Source: Zopfochytrium polystomum
Taxonomy: Eukaryota > Chytridiomycota > Chytridiomycetes > Chytridiales > Chytridiaceae
Assembly (NCBI GenBank): GCA_025765615.1
Contig: JAIVFJ010000035.1
Span: forward strand, 310,001-374,000
Direction of reading: 5' to 3'
Length of the DNA stretch: 64,000 nucleotides
Below, piece by piece: positions 1-11,411 of this stretch (positions are counted from its first letter, which is position 1; every line of letters begins with the position of its first letter). The position numbers and the translations under genes are program-made. The notes beneath the pieces are model-generated. The model did no database searches and was not told the DNA's origin. It saw only the letters and a list, made by a program, of their open reading frames with translations.

Positions 1-103
1 GAAAATTAATATAGGAAGAAAAAAAGAAGCACCACCACCCATAACAAGACCAACACAATCCAAACACCAACCGCCTCAACCTCGCGAAAGAAACGTCGTT
101 CGT

Positions 104-1295
104 TCACTTCGCCGCTAACCGGGCCTTGCGGGCAATCTCCTTATTGCGGGTGATGGCCCTGTCGACCGAGTTGCGGGATGCAACGTCGCGGAAAAGCAGA
201 CCAAGTTTCGTCAATCTTTTTTGCAACGTTTCGAGAGTGAAATTCCGGGCAGCAAAGTCGAGGAAAGCGCGCAGCGATTAAGTTAGTTGCGAAGTTAGTG
301 AAAGGCCGAACAAAGAAGAGCAACACATACGTTTGGTTCTTCCCCAACGCTTTGGCAAACGATTGCTCGGCATCCGTTCCAGACGGAGACTTTTGGTTAA
401 CTAGTTTCAACTCCCGTAAACCGTGGTTGTGCTCCAAGCACTCCGCCAGAGCCTTGATGCCCTGCGGTGCGATGAAGTTGGACTCCAAGTTGAGAACTTC
501 GAGCGTGTTGTTGAACCTAAGCGCGTTGGCGAGGTCGATGGCGGTCGCGGTCTGCAGCTTGGTGTTCTCCAAAATAAGCTCCTTCAGGTGGGTGTTTTTG
601 GCGAGGCCCTCCGCCAGTGCCGCTCCGTGGACGGCGGTGAATACTTTGCAGTCCTTCAGGTCCAGGGTGGTGAGGGTTGGATCGTCCGCGTTCAGAAGCT
701 GAATCGCATGGAGCAGCTCGTCAAGGATGGGGTTCGTCGCGCGAACTGCGCCGGTAATTGCCGAGATTGGCACAACCGGCCCTGATGCTGCAGAGCGATT
801 TGCTGGGCTCGGAACCAGCGATGCCGCGGAGGAGGCAGAATTCAACCCGCCTCGAGACACCGAGATGGATCCAGATCGAGAAAACGTTGAAATAGAAGTA
901 GTGCGGACAAACATGCTGTGTCGATTGGAGGACGCGGCAGATTTGATTATCGGGACGTACACAGGATCCGACGATGGCACGACGGAGGACGGAGCTGGCG
1001 CAGGGGTTGCTTCAACCGGTTCCGGTTCTGCTTTTGGGGCCTCTTCCTGGGCTTTTTGCGCTGCTTCAATGAGGGCGGCGATGCGAGCGTTCTCGGCGCG
1101 CTCGGCTTCCTTTTCTTCCTCTTCCTTTCTCCGCCGTTCGGCCGCGGGGTCCTCGCGTGGGAGAGAAGGGAGCTCGTCGGCCGCGACGGCTGGCTCCTCG
1201 GGGGCTCCCTTTGGTGCCTCCTCCTTTACATCGCCCGAAAGCTCGCCGCCCGAGTACTTCTCGTCGCTGATGGGATCGATAGGATGGCCGTTGGT
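104..1295 (-). CDS. Tropomodulin/leiomodin-like leucine-rich-repeat protein (5' exons unresolved)
   Basis: Two exons are supported, 1295-331 and 215-104, joining in frame to 358 codons plus stop. The order is an acidic, Ala/Glu-rich segment with a charged coiled-coil-like stretch, a Ser-rich linker, then about 150 residues of leucine-rich repeats (segments such as LTTLDLKDC, LKELILENTKL and LEVLNLESNFI). It ends in ALGKNQT-LTKLGLLFRDVASRN, where the hyphen marks the splice; this is the typical tropomodulin C-terminal motif. Tropomodulins cap actin pointed ends. The N-terminal tropomyosin/actin-binding part was not located. The exon starting at 1295 follows a clear cttttcacag-type acceptor, so at least one more exon lies upstream (towards 1.4-1.9 kb). 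Actin binding is inferred from the LRR half only; another cytosolic LRR protein is possible. Confidence 0.72.
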
Positions 1296-2359
1296 CTGTG
1301 AAACGAGAAAATAGTGCAATGCGTTAGAGGCACTCTGGAGTTGATTTTCACGTTGATTTTGGAGGAGCTCCCCCAACCACACAGGATGAGCATCCGGCGA
1401 TGGGGTGAGAGGAGTTAAGAGTAAATTCGTTGAAAGAGAGACAGTAGTTGAAACAGGAGTGAAGGGTCGGGCGGTGGTAAAATGGGTATGCTGTGGGGAT
1501 GATCGCACGAATTGCCGCGAGCGAGGACGCATTTGGAATGCAACATAGCCGTTACTTCCCTCAAAAAGGGATCCTTTGAGAGGAGCAGCACGAGAGCGAG
1601 TTTCGCAAGCGGGCATTGATTGCCTCGACCAGGTTGCTCGTTGCTGATGCGTCTGGAGACCACCTCCACTCGATTGACGCCACCAACCACCAACCAGCCA
1701 AAATGCAGCAACGTTGCGACGAAACGCGAAGAGGGAGCGGGTTGGAGTTGAAGAGGCTCTCCCGAACGATGGAAGATCGCAGGGGTGTTGGGAGTAGGGG
1801 TGTTTGAGAAGGGGGGGGGGAGGGAGCGCGACGGGGTCAACCGGCCGCCCACAGCTGCCTCAGCCTGACCCCAAGGCACGCGTGCGCGGCTGGCTGGCTG
1901 ACTGGCTCTCTGGCTCTGGCTCGGTGGCGGCTGTCTCGCCCAAACTGCCTCACCATTGTGACTGGATCGACCGTGGCCATTTTTGTTGTTTTTTGGTGGT
2001 CGTTGTAAATACTAGATACTTTTTATGCAGCCATCAGTGCAGTTTGGGATAGGAAGGAACCAAAGAAACGTACAGCAAACTCAATTCGGCATCACACAAT
2101 GCGAGCGGGGCGCCGCGCGCGCGCGCTTTCACCTCTTCTCTATAGGGGGCGGGGGGGGACGTTGTTTAGTTCAAATCTCTTTAGTCTCCTCGAGTATTCG
2201 GCTGGAGAACGTACTGTTGGCAAGTGCAATAAAAGTGAATTCAAGAACAACAACGGAAACTGTGACGAAAATTGTTATTTATTGGAGAAAAATCCATTTT
2301 GACAAGTCACCGTTTTGGTTCGAACCGGCCGGCCCCCACCCCCCACCCACAACACCATC
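1296..2359. other. Upstream region between divergent LRR gene and PEX3
   Basis: This stretch separates two divergently transcribed genes and should hold the 5' exon(s) of the LRR gene and both promoters. No confident exon was found. It contains short G runs near 1810 and 2150 and low-complexity GC-rich patches. Confidence 0.4.
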
Positions 2360-4077
2360 ATGGACTTCCTCACACGAAGGGGACCGACGATTCTCGGCGT
2401 CGTCGGCGGCCTCTACGTCCTGTACAAATACGCCGAGCTCAAGTGGCGCGATATGGAGGCCCGCCGCGATCTTGACCGGACGGCGAAGGCTCAGTGCGTA
2501 CTTGTTCTCCCGCCGGCTCCCTCCAACTCCCTGCCTCTGCTCCACCAGTGATCTCAGAAAGCACCAAAACATAGAAAATCTTAACAAAACCGGCAAAATT
2601 CACTTTTACAAAACGATGACGGCATGCACCCACCTGTCCAACAACACTACCCAGCCTGAAATTACGCTTCGAGCAGAACCAGAAGGACTGCACGTTCACG
2701 GTTCTTCGCCTTCTCCCCACTCTCGTCTTCCACATCTACCCTGCCCTTGATGTCGAGTCTGTCACGGCCGCCCTTCAGCAACAGCGATCCACGAAGGCAA
2801 CAACAGTCGAGGCCGCGGAGGCACTCAAGAAGAGAAAGTTGGAAATGTGGGCGGACCTCAAGATTCTCAGTTGAGTCTCAAACAGCCCGTACAACCACCC
2901 ATCGTGTTTCACATGAAACTAAACTGGCGTTCGAATGCGACAACAGGCTTTACTCGAACCATATCTTCCGTCTACCTCGTGACACTTCTTACTGTATTCA
3001 CCCACCTGCAACTGAACCTCCTGGGGCGATTCATTTACATCGACAGCGTCGTCGCGCAAACGGCCGCACGCCGTCTTGAGGGCCGTTTTGCCGACGAGGA
3101 TGACGAGGACGAAGACGATGACTCTGCCCTTTCCAGCATTAAAGGCGCGGCGTCTGCTACTGGAGGCAGCAAACTCTTCGACCCCGCCACCGGCGCCCCT
3201 CGGAAGGCGCTCTCCTTCGAGACCGAGCGCATGTACCTGACTTTCAGCTGGTTCCTCCTCAACGTGGGTTGGCGACGCTGCGTTGACCGAGTCCGCAGCG
3301 CCGTAGAGAAGGTCGTTGGAGAGGTGGGCCTGAACAAGCCCGTCTCGTTTGAGTTTATGGTGGGGCTCATCAACCAGGTCCGCGAGGAAGTCGAGGGTGG
3401 AAAGTCCAGCGCAGAACTGTCCGCATTTGCAAAGTTTCTTTTGCCTGAGGAAGGTGCTGAAGCAGAAGTTTTGAGAGAGGGCGGTGCGTCGGAGGAGCAG
3501 GCAACAACCATGGAACCTCAGCTGAAGCAACTCGTCGATGAGACTCGTGACTTTTTGGACACGTAAGGAATTCTCCCTCTGGACGCACTTGCTGCAATTC
3601 CTATTGCCTCGCGCGTGCCGTTGTTTCTAAATTTTATCTAATCCATCAATTCCCTCGCCTGCTTATCGTATCATCCTCCCACCGAAACATGGCCACAGCC
3701 CAGACTTTAGCGCTATCTTAAAGTCGTGCTTGGACCAGTCATTCGACCTTTTAACAAAACAGCTGTATCCCACATTTTTTGGCGAGGAAGACCTGCAGCC
3801 GTCGAACAGCAACATTGTCGAGTTGAAGACCTCGAAAGAAATGCCCCTCGCCGCAGCTCTCCCTGCTGTCAGCCGGCTCGTGAACGCGACCTTGAATGCC
3901 GACCCCAACCTTTTTGTCGAGGTGAGTTTTTCTTCGTTTTCGTTTCGTGCGTGTAGTCACCTTGCGAACGTTGCCCAAACTAACTGCCCTGCCCGCTGTT
4001 TGCAGATACTCTCGAGCCTGCCGGAACTGAAAACCTTCTCGGTGGTTGTCTATACCGGCTGGGGCTCTCAAGAATGA
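2360..4077 (+). CDS. PEX3: Peroxin-3 (peroxisomal membrane biogenesis factor)
   Basis: Five exons (2360-2493, 2655-2869, 2947-3562, 3699-3921, 4006-4077) join in one frame to 419 residues, close to the usual PEX3 length. The N-terminus is MDFLTRRGPTILGVVGGLYV, a short head plus one membrane anchor. It is followed by the family's LKLRFEQNQKDCTFTVL segment and the NLLGRF block. An acidic D/E-rich loop lies near residues 150-165, and the C-terminus is LKTFSVVVYTGWGSQE. PEX3 sits in the peroxisomal or ER membrane and docks PEX19 with its membrane-protein cargo. The start is the ATG that opens the anchor; an upstream in-frame ATG-less extension is not needed. All junctions are GT-AG and preserve the frame, so the gene looks intact. 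Confidence 0.93.
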
Positions 4078-4171
4078 GTCGTGGGGATGAAGTGGGCGGT
4101 GCCTGGGGAAAATACTAAACGGAACAACAAGAAGAGAAAAAAAGAGAAAAGAAAAAAAGGAAAAATCCTTC

Positions 4172-5123
4172 ATGTTCTGGGCAGGCAAACCAACGTCTGA
4201 GGCGGCGCCCGCGGAGCCCGATCTGCCACAGTTCCCGCCCCCGATGGAGGTAATCGCTGTTCAAGCTGCTCGCGTTCAGCCTCCATCTTCCACCCGCCTC
4301 TTCCATCCTTGGACCACCACCTCCTTAGTGGGTTTCGCCTCACGCGAATGCCTGTGCTGTTGCGCGATCGCTGAGCATCCGGACGAGATTGGACGTGCGC
4401 CAAAGATCGATCACCAATCGTAAGGTGTACGGCGGGATGCGGAACGTAGGGTCTCGCTGACGGTGACGAAGACGGGCGAAATGCTTGATCCGTGTTTGGT
4501 CCTGCAACGGCCCCATTTCAAGATCGCGTGGAAAAAATACGAGAGCTTAAGTGCCAGATTCGGAATGGGGCGAAGCATGGTCGTTCGCCTACAGCACCTC
4601 GTTAAACGGCTGCCCCTGTTTCTTCCCTCTGTGGCAGCCTCGCGTGACTTTATTAACCTTGGCGCCTTTCATATGATCTCTTTGTTTTTGTCGCTGCATT
4701 GACAGTTCTCTCCTCCGGCTGTAATTGACCCGGAACTGAATGGATACGGTAAGCCTTTCCTTACAGAAAAGCCAGCATACCTTAACAACAATTACAAAAC
4801 AAAAAAAAAAAAACAACAAACCGAACGTCCGGTCCCACCCCTATTACCTTTGCACCACTCTCCACTCACCAGACCGTCCAGCCGTGCTCCGCGCCAAGAA
4901 CGCCTATTTCAAGGAGCAAGCCGTCCGCGTCCAAGAAATCGTCGTTCTCCGCGACAAGCTGCGGTGGTGCTACAAGCGGGAGGGCGTCAACCACTACCAG
5001 AACTGCAGGTACCTGACAGAGCAGTACATGGACCTCCTCAAGGAGGTGCGCGGCGGCTGGTTCAAGCCTTTCGAGGTCCCGAGACCGGAAGGGCTGGAGG
5101 GCGCGTTGCCAAAGTACCACTAA
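4172..5123 (+). CDS. NDUFB10: NADH:ubiquinone oxidoreductase subunit NDUFB10 (PDSW)
   Basis: Three exons (4172-4249, 4706-4748, 4873-5123) give 123 residues beginning MFWAGKPTSEAAPAEPD. The conserved core contains LRDKLRWCYKREGVNHYQNC, the NDUFB10/PDSW signature with its two cysteines, and continues to a C-terminus ending LPKYH. The protein is an accessory subunit of the membrane arm of mitochondrial complex I. The length matches the short fungal form (the Neurospora 12.3-kDa type) rather than the longer animal one. The first intron is 456 bases and low in complexity. An AATAAA signal lies at about 5169, some 45 bases after the stop. The gene starts only about 95 bases after PEX3 ends, in the same orientation. 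Confidence 0.9.
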
Positions 5124-5427
5124 GGGACACGCACATCAGAAAAAGAAGAAAAGAAAAAGGAAACAACTAAATAAAAGAAGCGCACGAGCAGAATGTAAGA
5201 GTTGTTGGTTTGAATGCAAGTCGGGTGTGGTGTGGGGGACTTTAGCGTTTTGGGTAAAGCTGGCAGGACATCATGGCAAACCGTGGCGAGTTGGTGCATT
5301 TTGGAAAACGGACAAGGACCCGAAGGAGGAGGAAAAAAGGGGGGAGACTCGAAGAAAAAAAGGGGGAAAAAAAAAAAAAAAAAAAAAAAAAAGCCAGAGA
5401 AGGAGCGATCAAAACTTCGTCCTCAAG

Positions 5428-6493
5428 ATGCTCAACAACACCTTCGTGACCGTGGCGGTAAGACCTGGACAGTCTCCTCTGGCGGACAAACCTTTCCCCC
5501 CGCTCCCTCTCTTCTCTTTTGTCTCTTCTACCGCAACGGTCGATCGCGCCGTTCCTGTCGATTCGCGTCCCTTCTGGGACCCAAAACTCTCCGATCTGGT
5601 TCCGATCAGCCTCCACTGGATAACGAATAGCCGCAACCGATCGGGGCCGCACATCGACCCTTCCCCCCTTTCTCCGTAGTCCGATGACAGCTACGATCGC
5701 TGTTAGCGGCGGGGTGGATTGCCGGTGGTCGTAGCAGGAGGGACAAAGCCGTTCTTGGTGCAACCATGTCTGATCCTGTTTGCCGCCGATCGCTTCGCTC
5801 TCTGGCCAGATCCCCCACCCCCCCTCCGATCTATACACTCCGCTGCAAACCCTCCCCTCTTCCCCCCTCCCACTGCGCTCGCTAGAAATCTTGCAAACTT
5901 CAACTGCCCGGTTCCTGATCGTCTCTCCGTCCACCAATATTTGGCTTTCGCTAACCCTTTTTTTCCCCCCCATTCTGTTTGGTTCTGACGACCGCACGCC
6001 CCTTAGCCCTGGATCCGGACCCTTTCGCCGCTGAGGCACCCTCGGAAGCTTCGCACCTTGTGAGTTGCCGTTTCATGACCAGAACTTTCTTTTTCATTTA
6101 CAAAATCTTTATTTGTTTTTGGCTTTAACTAGCGTCAACGGCCTCGCTCCCTGGGGAGTCTCCCTCGGCCTCATTGCCCTCTTCTTCCTGGAACCCACGC
6201 CGATCGCTCGTCGCGACATTTTCCAGGTGGGGCATCGTTAGCTTTTTTCTGGTTTCACCCGTGTTTTTTGGCCTTTCCTCCGGAAACAGTTTCACGTGCC
6301 GAATCCACCTCCCGCTCCCCGCCTGCTAATCAACTTTCATCATATCTTGCCGCGCCCTCATTCGTCTGACCTTTTTTGGCATTTACTCACTCACGACTTC
6401 CCTTCCACCCCTGCCCGCTGTCGGAAACAGAACATTCCCGTCGTCGGCGGCTTTTGGAGGCAGAAGCTGGAGGACCGGGAGCGCAAAGACTGA
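5428..6493 (+). CDS. QCR10: Cytochrome bc1 complex subunit 10, fungal type
   Basis: Four exons (5428-5457, 6007-6059, 6133-6226, 6431-6493) splice in frame to 79 residues. The second half has one hydrophobic span (GLAPWGVSLGLIALFFLEP) followed by ARRDIFQNIPVVGGFWRQ. The latter matches the QCR10 pattern of a basic residue pair, D-[IV]-x-x-x-IP and an aromatic-rich end. Subunit 10 is a small single-span accessory protein of respiratory complex III in the mitochondrial inner membrane. The first exon is only ten codons and the first intron about 550 bases, so the start is less certain than the rest. A 25-base A run lies just upstream, at about 5366-5391. Confidence 0.83.
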
Positions 6494-6907
6494 TCACCCC
6501 CCGCGTTCGTTGTACCACGATTGGCGTCTTTTGGAGGGGGAGAAGCGGCGCCAGAGAGGGGTGGATGGGGGGGTGTTGGGAGGGTGAACTCGAGAAAAAG
6601 TCAAATATAACAAGTCCAAAAAAATGCGAGCGAAATCATGCGGGGAAGTGCCCCCTAGCAAGACAGTGGACAGTGTTGAGGGCAGCTTCTCAGAGGTTGG
6701 TCCTGCTTTGCTTACTCACGCTGACAGAGTTTTTTTTCCTTTTTTTTTTTTTTTTTTTGTAAATGTGCTTTTGTCTTTCTCCGTCAATCCATCTCGGCTT
6801 TGGCGCACGCACCGCCCTTCCATAATTGGAAACATACCTTTTTTTCTGTTTTGCCTCAATAAATTGTTGTGGCTGGTGATGGATGACAGCTCCTGTTGCT
6901 GGATGGG

Positions 6908-6956
<49 letters not shown>

Positions 6957-7093
6957 CGCAAAGAAATCAGGATATAAAGGCCACACGACACCCAAGCCCC
7001 ACAGCCAAACCCACTTGCCTTCCTTCATTCTTCACTCACTCACAACACACACACTTATTATACCAGAGACCTCCCCACGACCCCACACGCGAA
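6494..7093. other. Intergenic, with a (GA)n tract
   Basis: This holds the promoter and 5' leader of the next gene. It has a T run at about 6738-6758 and a (GA)n microsatellite at about 6911-6950. No coding sequence is recognised. A signal-peptide exon for the 7.1-kb gene could be hidden here. Confidence 0.5.
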
Positions 7094-8345
7094 ATGTCCA
7101 CCACCGGACCAGTGTTCACGTACGCGTTCTCGTGGCTGCTCGAGGCCGCCGGCAACCAGATCGTCTCGTTCAACAGCACCGTCGTCGTGCCGCCGTCGCC
7201 CGGCCTGCCCGTCACCGGCGGCGCCGTCACCATCTACCAGTGGCCGGGCCTGCAGCCGCTGCCGCAGGACCCGTCGTTCCTGCCCATCGACAATGGTGAG
7301 AGAGAGACCGTGGGAGAGAGAGATGGAGAGAGATATATATAGAGAGAGAGAGAGGGAGTGTGTGTGTATTTGTGAGAGGGAGCTTGTCACGTCGGGCACG
7401 CTGATGCTCCGTTGTCCAAGACTGACTGGCTTCTCTTTTCACACGCACACTCTCACACACACTCGCACACACTCACATACACACGCAGGTGTCCTGCAAC
7501 CCGTCCTGGCGTTCGGCCAAAAGTGCAACCAGGTCAACCACAACAATGGCGTCCCCGCGTACACCGGCGCCTGCATCAACGGCGAGTACTACAACACGTT
7601 TGGCACCTACCCGGGCTTTTCCGGCGGCTTCGAGGGCCCGCTGATGGACGTGAACCCGGGAGACCACATCCGCCTCGACATGGTCCTCGCAGGCAACGTC
7701 TGGACCCAGACCGTCACCCGCATCGTGGCCGCCGATGGCCAGTACCCGCCACCCTGCCTCGCCGGATCCGGCACCCTGACCCCGCGCGGCTGCCAGGTCA
7801 CCTTCTCCAAGGACATGCAGGGCCAGAAGCAGCAATGGGCCGAGTGGGTCACGGAGCTGTGGGGCGGCGCCCTCACCCAGTCGAGCCTGTCCGTCTACGA
7901 CGTCGCCATCGCCCTCGACAAGCCCGAGCCGTCCTACTCCAACTTTTGCCGCCAGCAGGTCCAGCCGTACGCTTGCTGCTCTGGTATAGCCTTCTCTCAG
8001 GACAAGACCACCTGCCTGGTCGACGCCTGCGGCTTCGCAGCAATGGCCACCCCACAGAACCCTACCACCCCGCTGGCAAACGTAAAGCCCGTCTGCACCC
8101 GCCCGTCCGTTCCGACCTCGTCGCCCTCATCATCGCCGTCCGTTTCGTCGTCAGGTTCGTCCTCCACGTCCGCCCCGGTCTCGTCGGCCTCGTCATCCGC
8201 ATCTCAGTCCCCAGCCTCTTCCTCCTCCGCCACCGCGTCCACCTCCTCCGTCCTTACCTCTGGCTCTGCACAGTCGGCCTCGCCAGCACGCGGTATCATG
8301 GCCGTGGGTCTTGCTGCGGCAGTTGTTTTGCTGCTTGCGTTTTGA
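7094..8345 (+). CDS. Eqolisin-fold (glutamic peptidase-like) surface protein with probable GPI signal
   Basis: Two exons (7094-7295, 7489-8345) encode 352 residues. The first ~190 residues form a beta-rich domain that can be lined up with fungal glutamic peptidases (family G1, eqolisins). The segment NGVLQPVLAFG sits where the catalytic Gln is, EYYNTFGTYPGFSGGFEG matches the following Tyr/Trp-rich strand, and QQWAEWVTELWGG sits where the catalytic Glu lies. The alignment is by eye and the catalytic roles are inferred. A cysteine-rich region follows, then about 80 residues rich in Ser/Thr/Pro, and a final ~16-residue hydrophobic end (GIMAVGLAAAVVLLLAF). That is the layout of a GPI-anchored cell-surface protein. 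No N-terminal signal peptide is seen at this ATG, so an upstream exon may be missing. The intron is made of GA and CA repeats. Confidence 0.68.
7296..7488 (+). repeat. Intron made largely of (GA)n and (CA)n repeats
   Basis: The single intron of the 7.1-kb gene starts with GA-rich repeats (7296-7375) and ends in CA-rich repeats (7440-7486) directly before the acceptor CAG. Confidence 0.7.
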
Positions 8346-8924
8346 GACGCACATCGAGAACGGGACGTTTTAATTTCAACTCGATGGCGATTTTATTTTA
8401 ATTCACTTTTGAAGCAAGCTGCTTGAACTGTATTTTATATCACTCCCCGCCACCTGTGGAGCCGCCTCGGAGCTGGTTCAATCGCACTTTTTCGACTTCT
8501 CGCTCAGGTTTTTCCGGGCGTGCTTGACCGTAAACTTGAAATCGAACTTCATCGTTGCCGATCCTCCATCTCGCGGCAAGGGAAAAAAAAAAAAGTAACT
8601 CTCCCAGTGGAGAATGCGTTGCCTAAATTGGAAAACACCATGCCCTTTGCAGAAACAATCTTGGTCCATTAGGAGATTCATTGGGACAATTTTGTGGGTC
8701 CATATCAGAAAAGTGTCCACCCCGGAATCCCCAATTTTCACGGATTTTCCATCAAACCATTTCTGCAGTGCAAACACACGTATAACGAGACAACGAGGAG
8801 TGCGTTGGGGATTCCAACTCTTCCTTGGATTCTCACAGCTCTGGAAAACAGCCATACAAACCCACCCCTATTGACAAAAAAAGAAGTATTTTACATCTAC
8901 TAGACCAAAACCACTCATGCCACC

Positions 8925-9470
8925 AAATTGCTGCCAATGCGAAGGTTGGAGCTTGTCCTTTGGAATGCTTTCGCGCAGCAGAACGCCCAGACATCTAAAA
9001 CATTCCCTCGGTCCTCCGCTTCAAACTCACGTCTCATCAGTTACGTCAAATTTGTGCACCAATTTGCATCAGGAGGGTTCCAAAACCGCAGAGCCCGCTG
9101 GCCCAAAGTCATGAACATGATACCTGGGAAGACGGTTTCACCTCAGACGGTCAGGCATACGCTCTAAATCAAAGGTTTACAGAAGAAGGAATGGCCAGGT
9201 CTCACACCAAAACACAAGAACACCTGATTGAAGTTTGCTCTCAGCAGTAAAACACTTTGAACTTGTCATTTGGTCAGATGAGTCAAAGATCAGTAAGTGT
9301 GGAGGGATCAGACAGCATGAGATGTACTTGGAGAGTCCCTGGAACAACACTTCGAGAACCTCACATCCAACCAACAAAAAAATTTGGCGGCAGATTTCAA
9401 ATGGTTTGTGGTGCCATTGCATGGTCTGACGTCTAGCAGTTTGCATTTGTCGAAAGCAAAATGAACTCAT
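8925..9470 (+). mobile_element. Degenerate Tc1/mariner transposase, N-terminal and central part
   Basis: Reading the plus strand and allowing for several stops, transposase-like segments appear in order. The first is a helix-turn-helix-like stretch (KVMNMIPGKTVSPQTVRHTL). Next comes FELVIWSDESKISKCGG, the strand carrying the first catalytic Asp of Tc1 elements. Then follow GLWCHCMV-like and FVESKMNS segments. The copy is dead: it has stops and frameshifts, and the continuing C-terminal part is found inverted just downstream. It is the first piece of an 8.4-14.5 kb block with AT-rich composition unlike the neighbouring genes. Confidence 0.65.
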
Positions 9471-9530
9471 AGCACAAAATCCATTGGTCTTGAGCCATTC
9501 CCTGGTGTATTTGGAAGTATGGTTAGTTAA
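9450..9530 (-). mobile_element. Inverted Tc1 transposase C-terminal fragment
   Basis: The minus strand reads NHTSKYTREWLKTNGFCAM, the segment that follows the second catalytic Asp in Tc1 transposases. It corresponds to KSKYTKGWLEEKGFCCVDW in the copy near 53.7 kb. It faces opposite to the rest of the transposase just upstream. Confidence 0.5.
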
Positions 9531-9906
9531 AACAGTCTACTCTGAGTGAGGGAGTGGAAGGAGTGAATGAAGAAGAGATGTGTGTTTGTGGGTGGTCCTT
9601 CTCCCCAACTTGGAGAGAAAGAGAAAACTCTGTTTTGAATAATTGATACACAATAATGATATGCATGCTATAATAGTTGCCAGGCAAGTGTGACTGGCAC
9701 AGGGTAAAACATCTCCTATATTATCTGCTTGAGCAGAGGAGGAGGAAAACTGTTCACACCAGGTTTCTGTTCCACTTAATAGCAAGCCAGCGCCCAGGTC
9801 TGCATTGGCGGTGGCTCGCTCTCCCATGGGCATTGTGAGAACGATAACTGACAGTCACAATAGGTTCGGGTCAGTCTTGTGCCTCTTGCTGCTAACCAGT
9901 CAGTTC
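9531..9906 (-). repeat. ~380-bp dispersed repeat, copy A (inverted)
   Basis: This is the reverse complement of 13370-13764 and of 53805-54190, with scattered differences. One end reads CAGAGTAGACTG and the other GGAACTGACTGGTTAGC. No coding sequence is convincing. It may be a non-autonomous element. Together with copy B it brackets the copia remnant. Confidence 0.75.
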
Positions 9907-11098
9907 TGCCTAACACCCCCCTGCACAATGGCCATGGGTGTAGCACTCGTTATGCAAAGCGTGCGTAAGTGTCTGAGGCTTTGACTGAAGGGGTGTTCGA
10001 AAGGTTGGAGCGGTCAGAGGCCAAGTAGTGAGGTCAGTTGCTGGTGCGGAGATGTCGAGAGTGGTTTTGTGAGAATGTCTGCGATCTGGTCGCTGGTTGG
10101 TACGTAGCGTACAGTGATCTCTCCAGTGGCTTCGCCTTGTTGGAGGAAATGAGCATGTACGCCAATGTGTTTTGTGCAAGCGTGTGTGAGAGGGTTGAGC
10201 ACTAGTGCAATTGCAGATTGATTCTCCTGGAGGATTGGTGTGGCCACTGTGCGGGGAGTTGCAACTCTGATAATATGGCTAGGATCCATTGTGCTTCTTG
10301 GAAGGCTTCAGAAAGTGAGTAGTATTCTGCTTCTGTGGAGGATAGCGATATGCAATGTTGTTTGCGTGAGACCCAAGAAACAGCAGCACTGATGAGGAAA
10401 AAGACATATCTGGTGCATGATGTGCGGTCTCCAGGTTCACCCCCATAGGATGTGTCAGAGTATGCAGCTGGTTCAAGGGTGTCATTTGTGAATAGCTGTA
10501 GCGGCTTGTGGCTTTGCCTATAGAATAATCCATAGTCCCAGGTGCCTTGGAGGTAACGAAGCAGGCAGCAGAGTGCATTGCAATGCCACTGGGATGGCTT
10601 CAGTTGGAACTGGGAGAGCACATTTGTTGCAAATGCGGTATCTGGTCGAGTTTGTGTTGTGAGATATTGAATTTTCATGAGTGTGGATCAATACCAGCTT
10701 GAGTCGCTCTCTGAGTTTGATTGACGTTTTGTCATGCATAAAGGTGAAAGACATTGGAGATGCGATATCCAGGTCATCCCACATTTTCTCTTCAGTGAGA
10801 ATTGTCCTGGTGCATTTGTCTAGGCCCATCCAAATGCCTTTGGTGTTGAGCTCAAGGTGGATGCAAATTACTTGGCTGACTGTGGTTTCTTTGAGAGACA
10901 TGCTGTACTCAGCATGAAAAGCATCCTCAATTTTTGCAATGAGAGCTGAGGTGTTGGCCATGACATTAATGTCATCGACAAAAACAAGGATGATTTCAAA
11001 TGTTTGCTGAGGGTTGACTTGAAAGAAGAGGCAGGGTTCAGCAAGAGATTGGTTGAAGCTGAGTTTCTCGACAATGAACTTGCAAAGGGTCAGGAACC

Positions 11099-11103
11099 AG
11101 TTG
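11099..11103. other. Target-site duplication AGTTG (left)
   Basis: This is identical to 11412-11416, on the other side of the solo LTR. Confidence 0.85.
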
Positions 11104-11411
11104 TGTTATGAATCACCCTCTGGAAACCTCTGGAACCTTCTAGAACATTCCTTCATGGAACCTTGTGGAACCTTCTGGAACCTTCTTTGCTTTCCTGACT
11201 TGCCTTGTTGTCATTGGTATCATTGGTATCATTGTATTACTAATTGCTCTTTCTGGAACTCTCTTTGAGACTTGACAAGGAGGACTCTCAAAAGGTATAA
11301 AAGGGGGATGGGGGATCTGTCCCATCCCTCAAGTGAATTATTGTTTCCAATACAATCATCACTCCTCTCAGTTCCTTGTCTGCCTTGTCCTGTCCTGTCA
11401 TGTTCCTGACA
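11104..11411 (+). mobile_element. Solo LTR inserted in copia pol, with 5-bp target duplication
   Basis: A 308-bp unit begins TGTTATGAATCACC and ends TTCCTGACA. It is flanked on both sides by AGTTG (11099-11103 and 11412-11416). It carries a TATA-like box (GGTATAAAAGGGGG at about 11294-11307). The same sequence is present at 57473-57825. The termini, the direct duplication and the absence of internal retroelement sequence identify it as a solo LTR. Confidence 0.9.
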
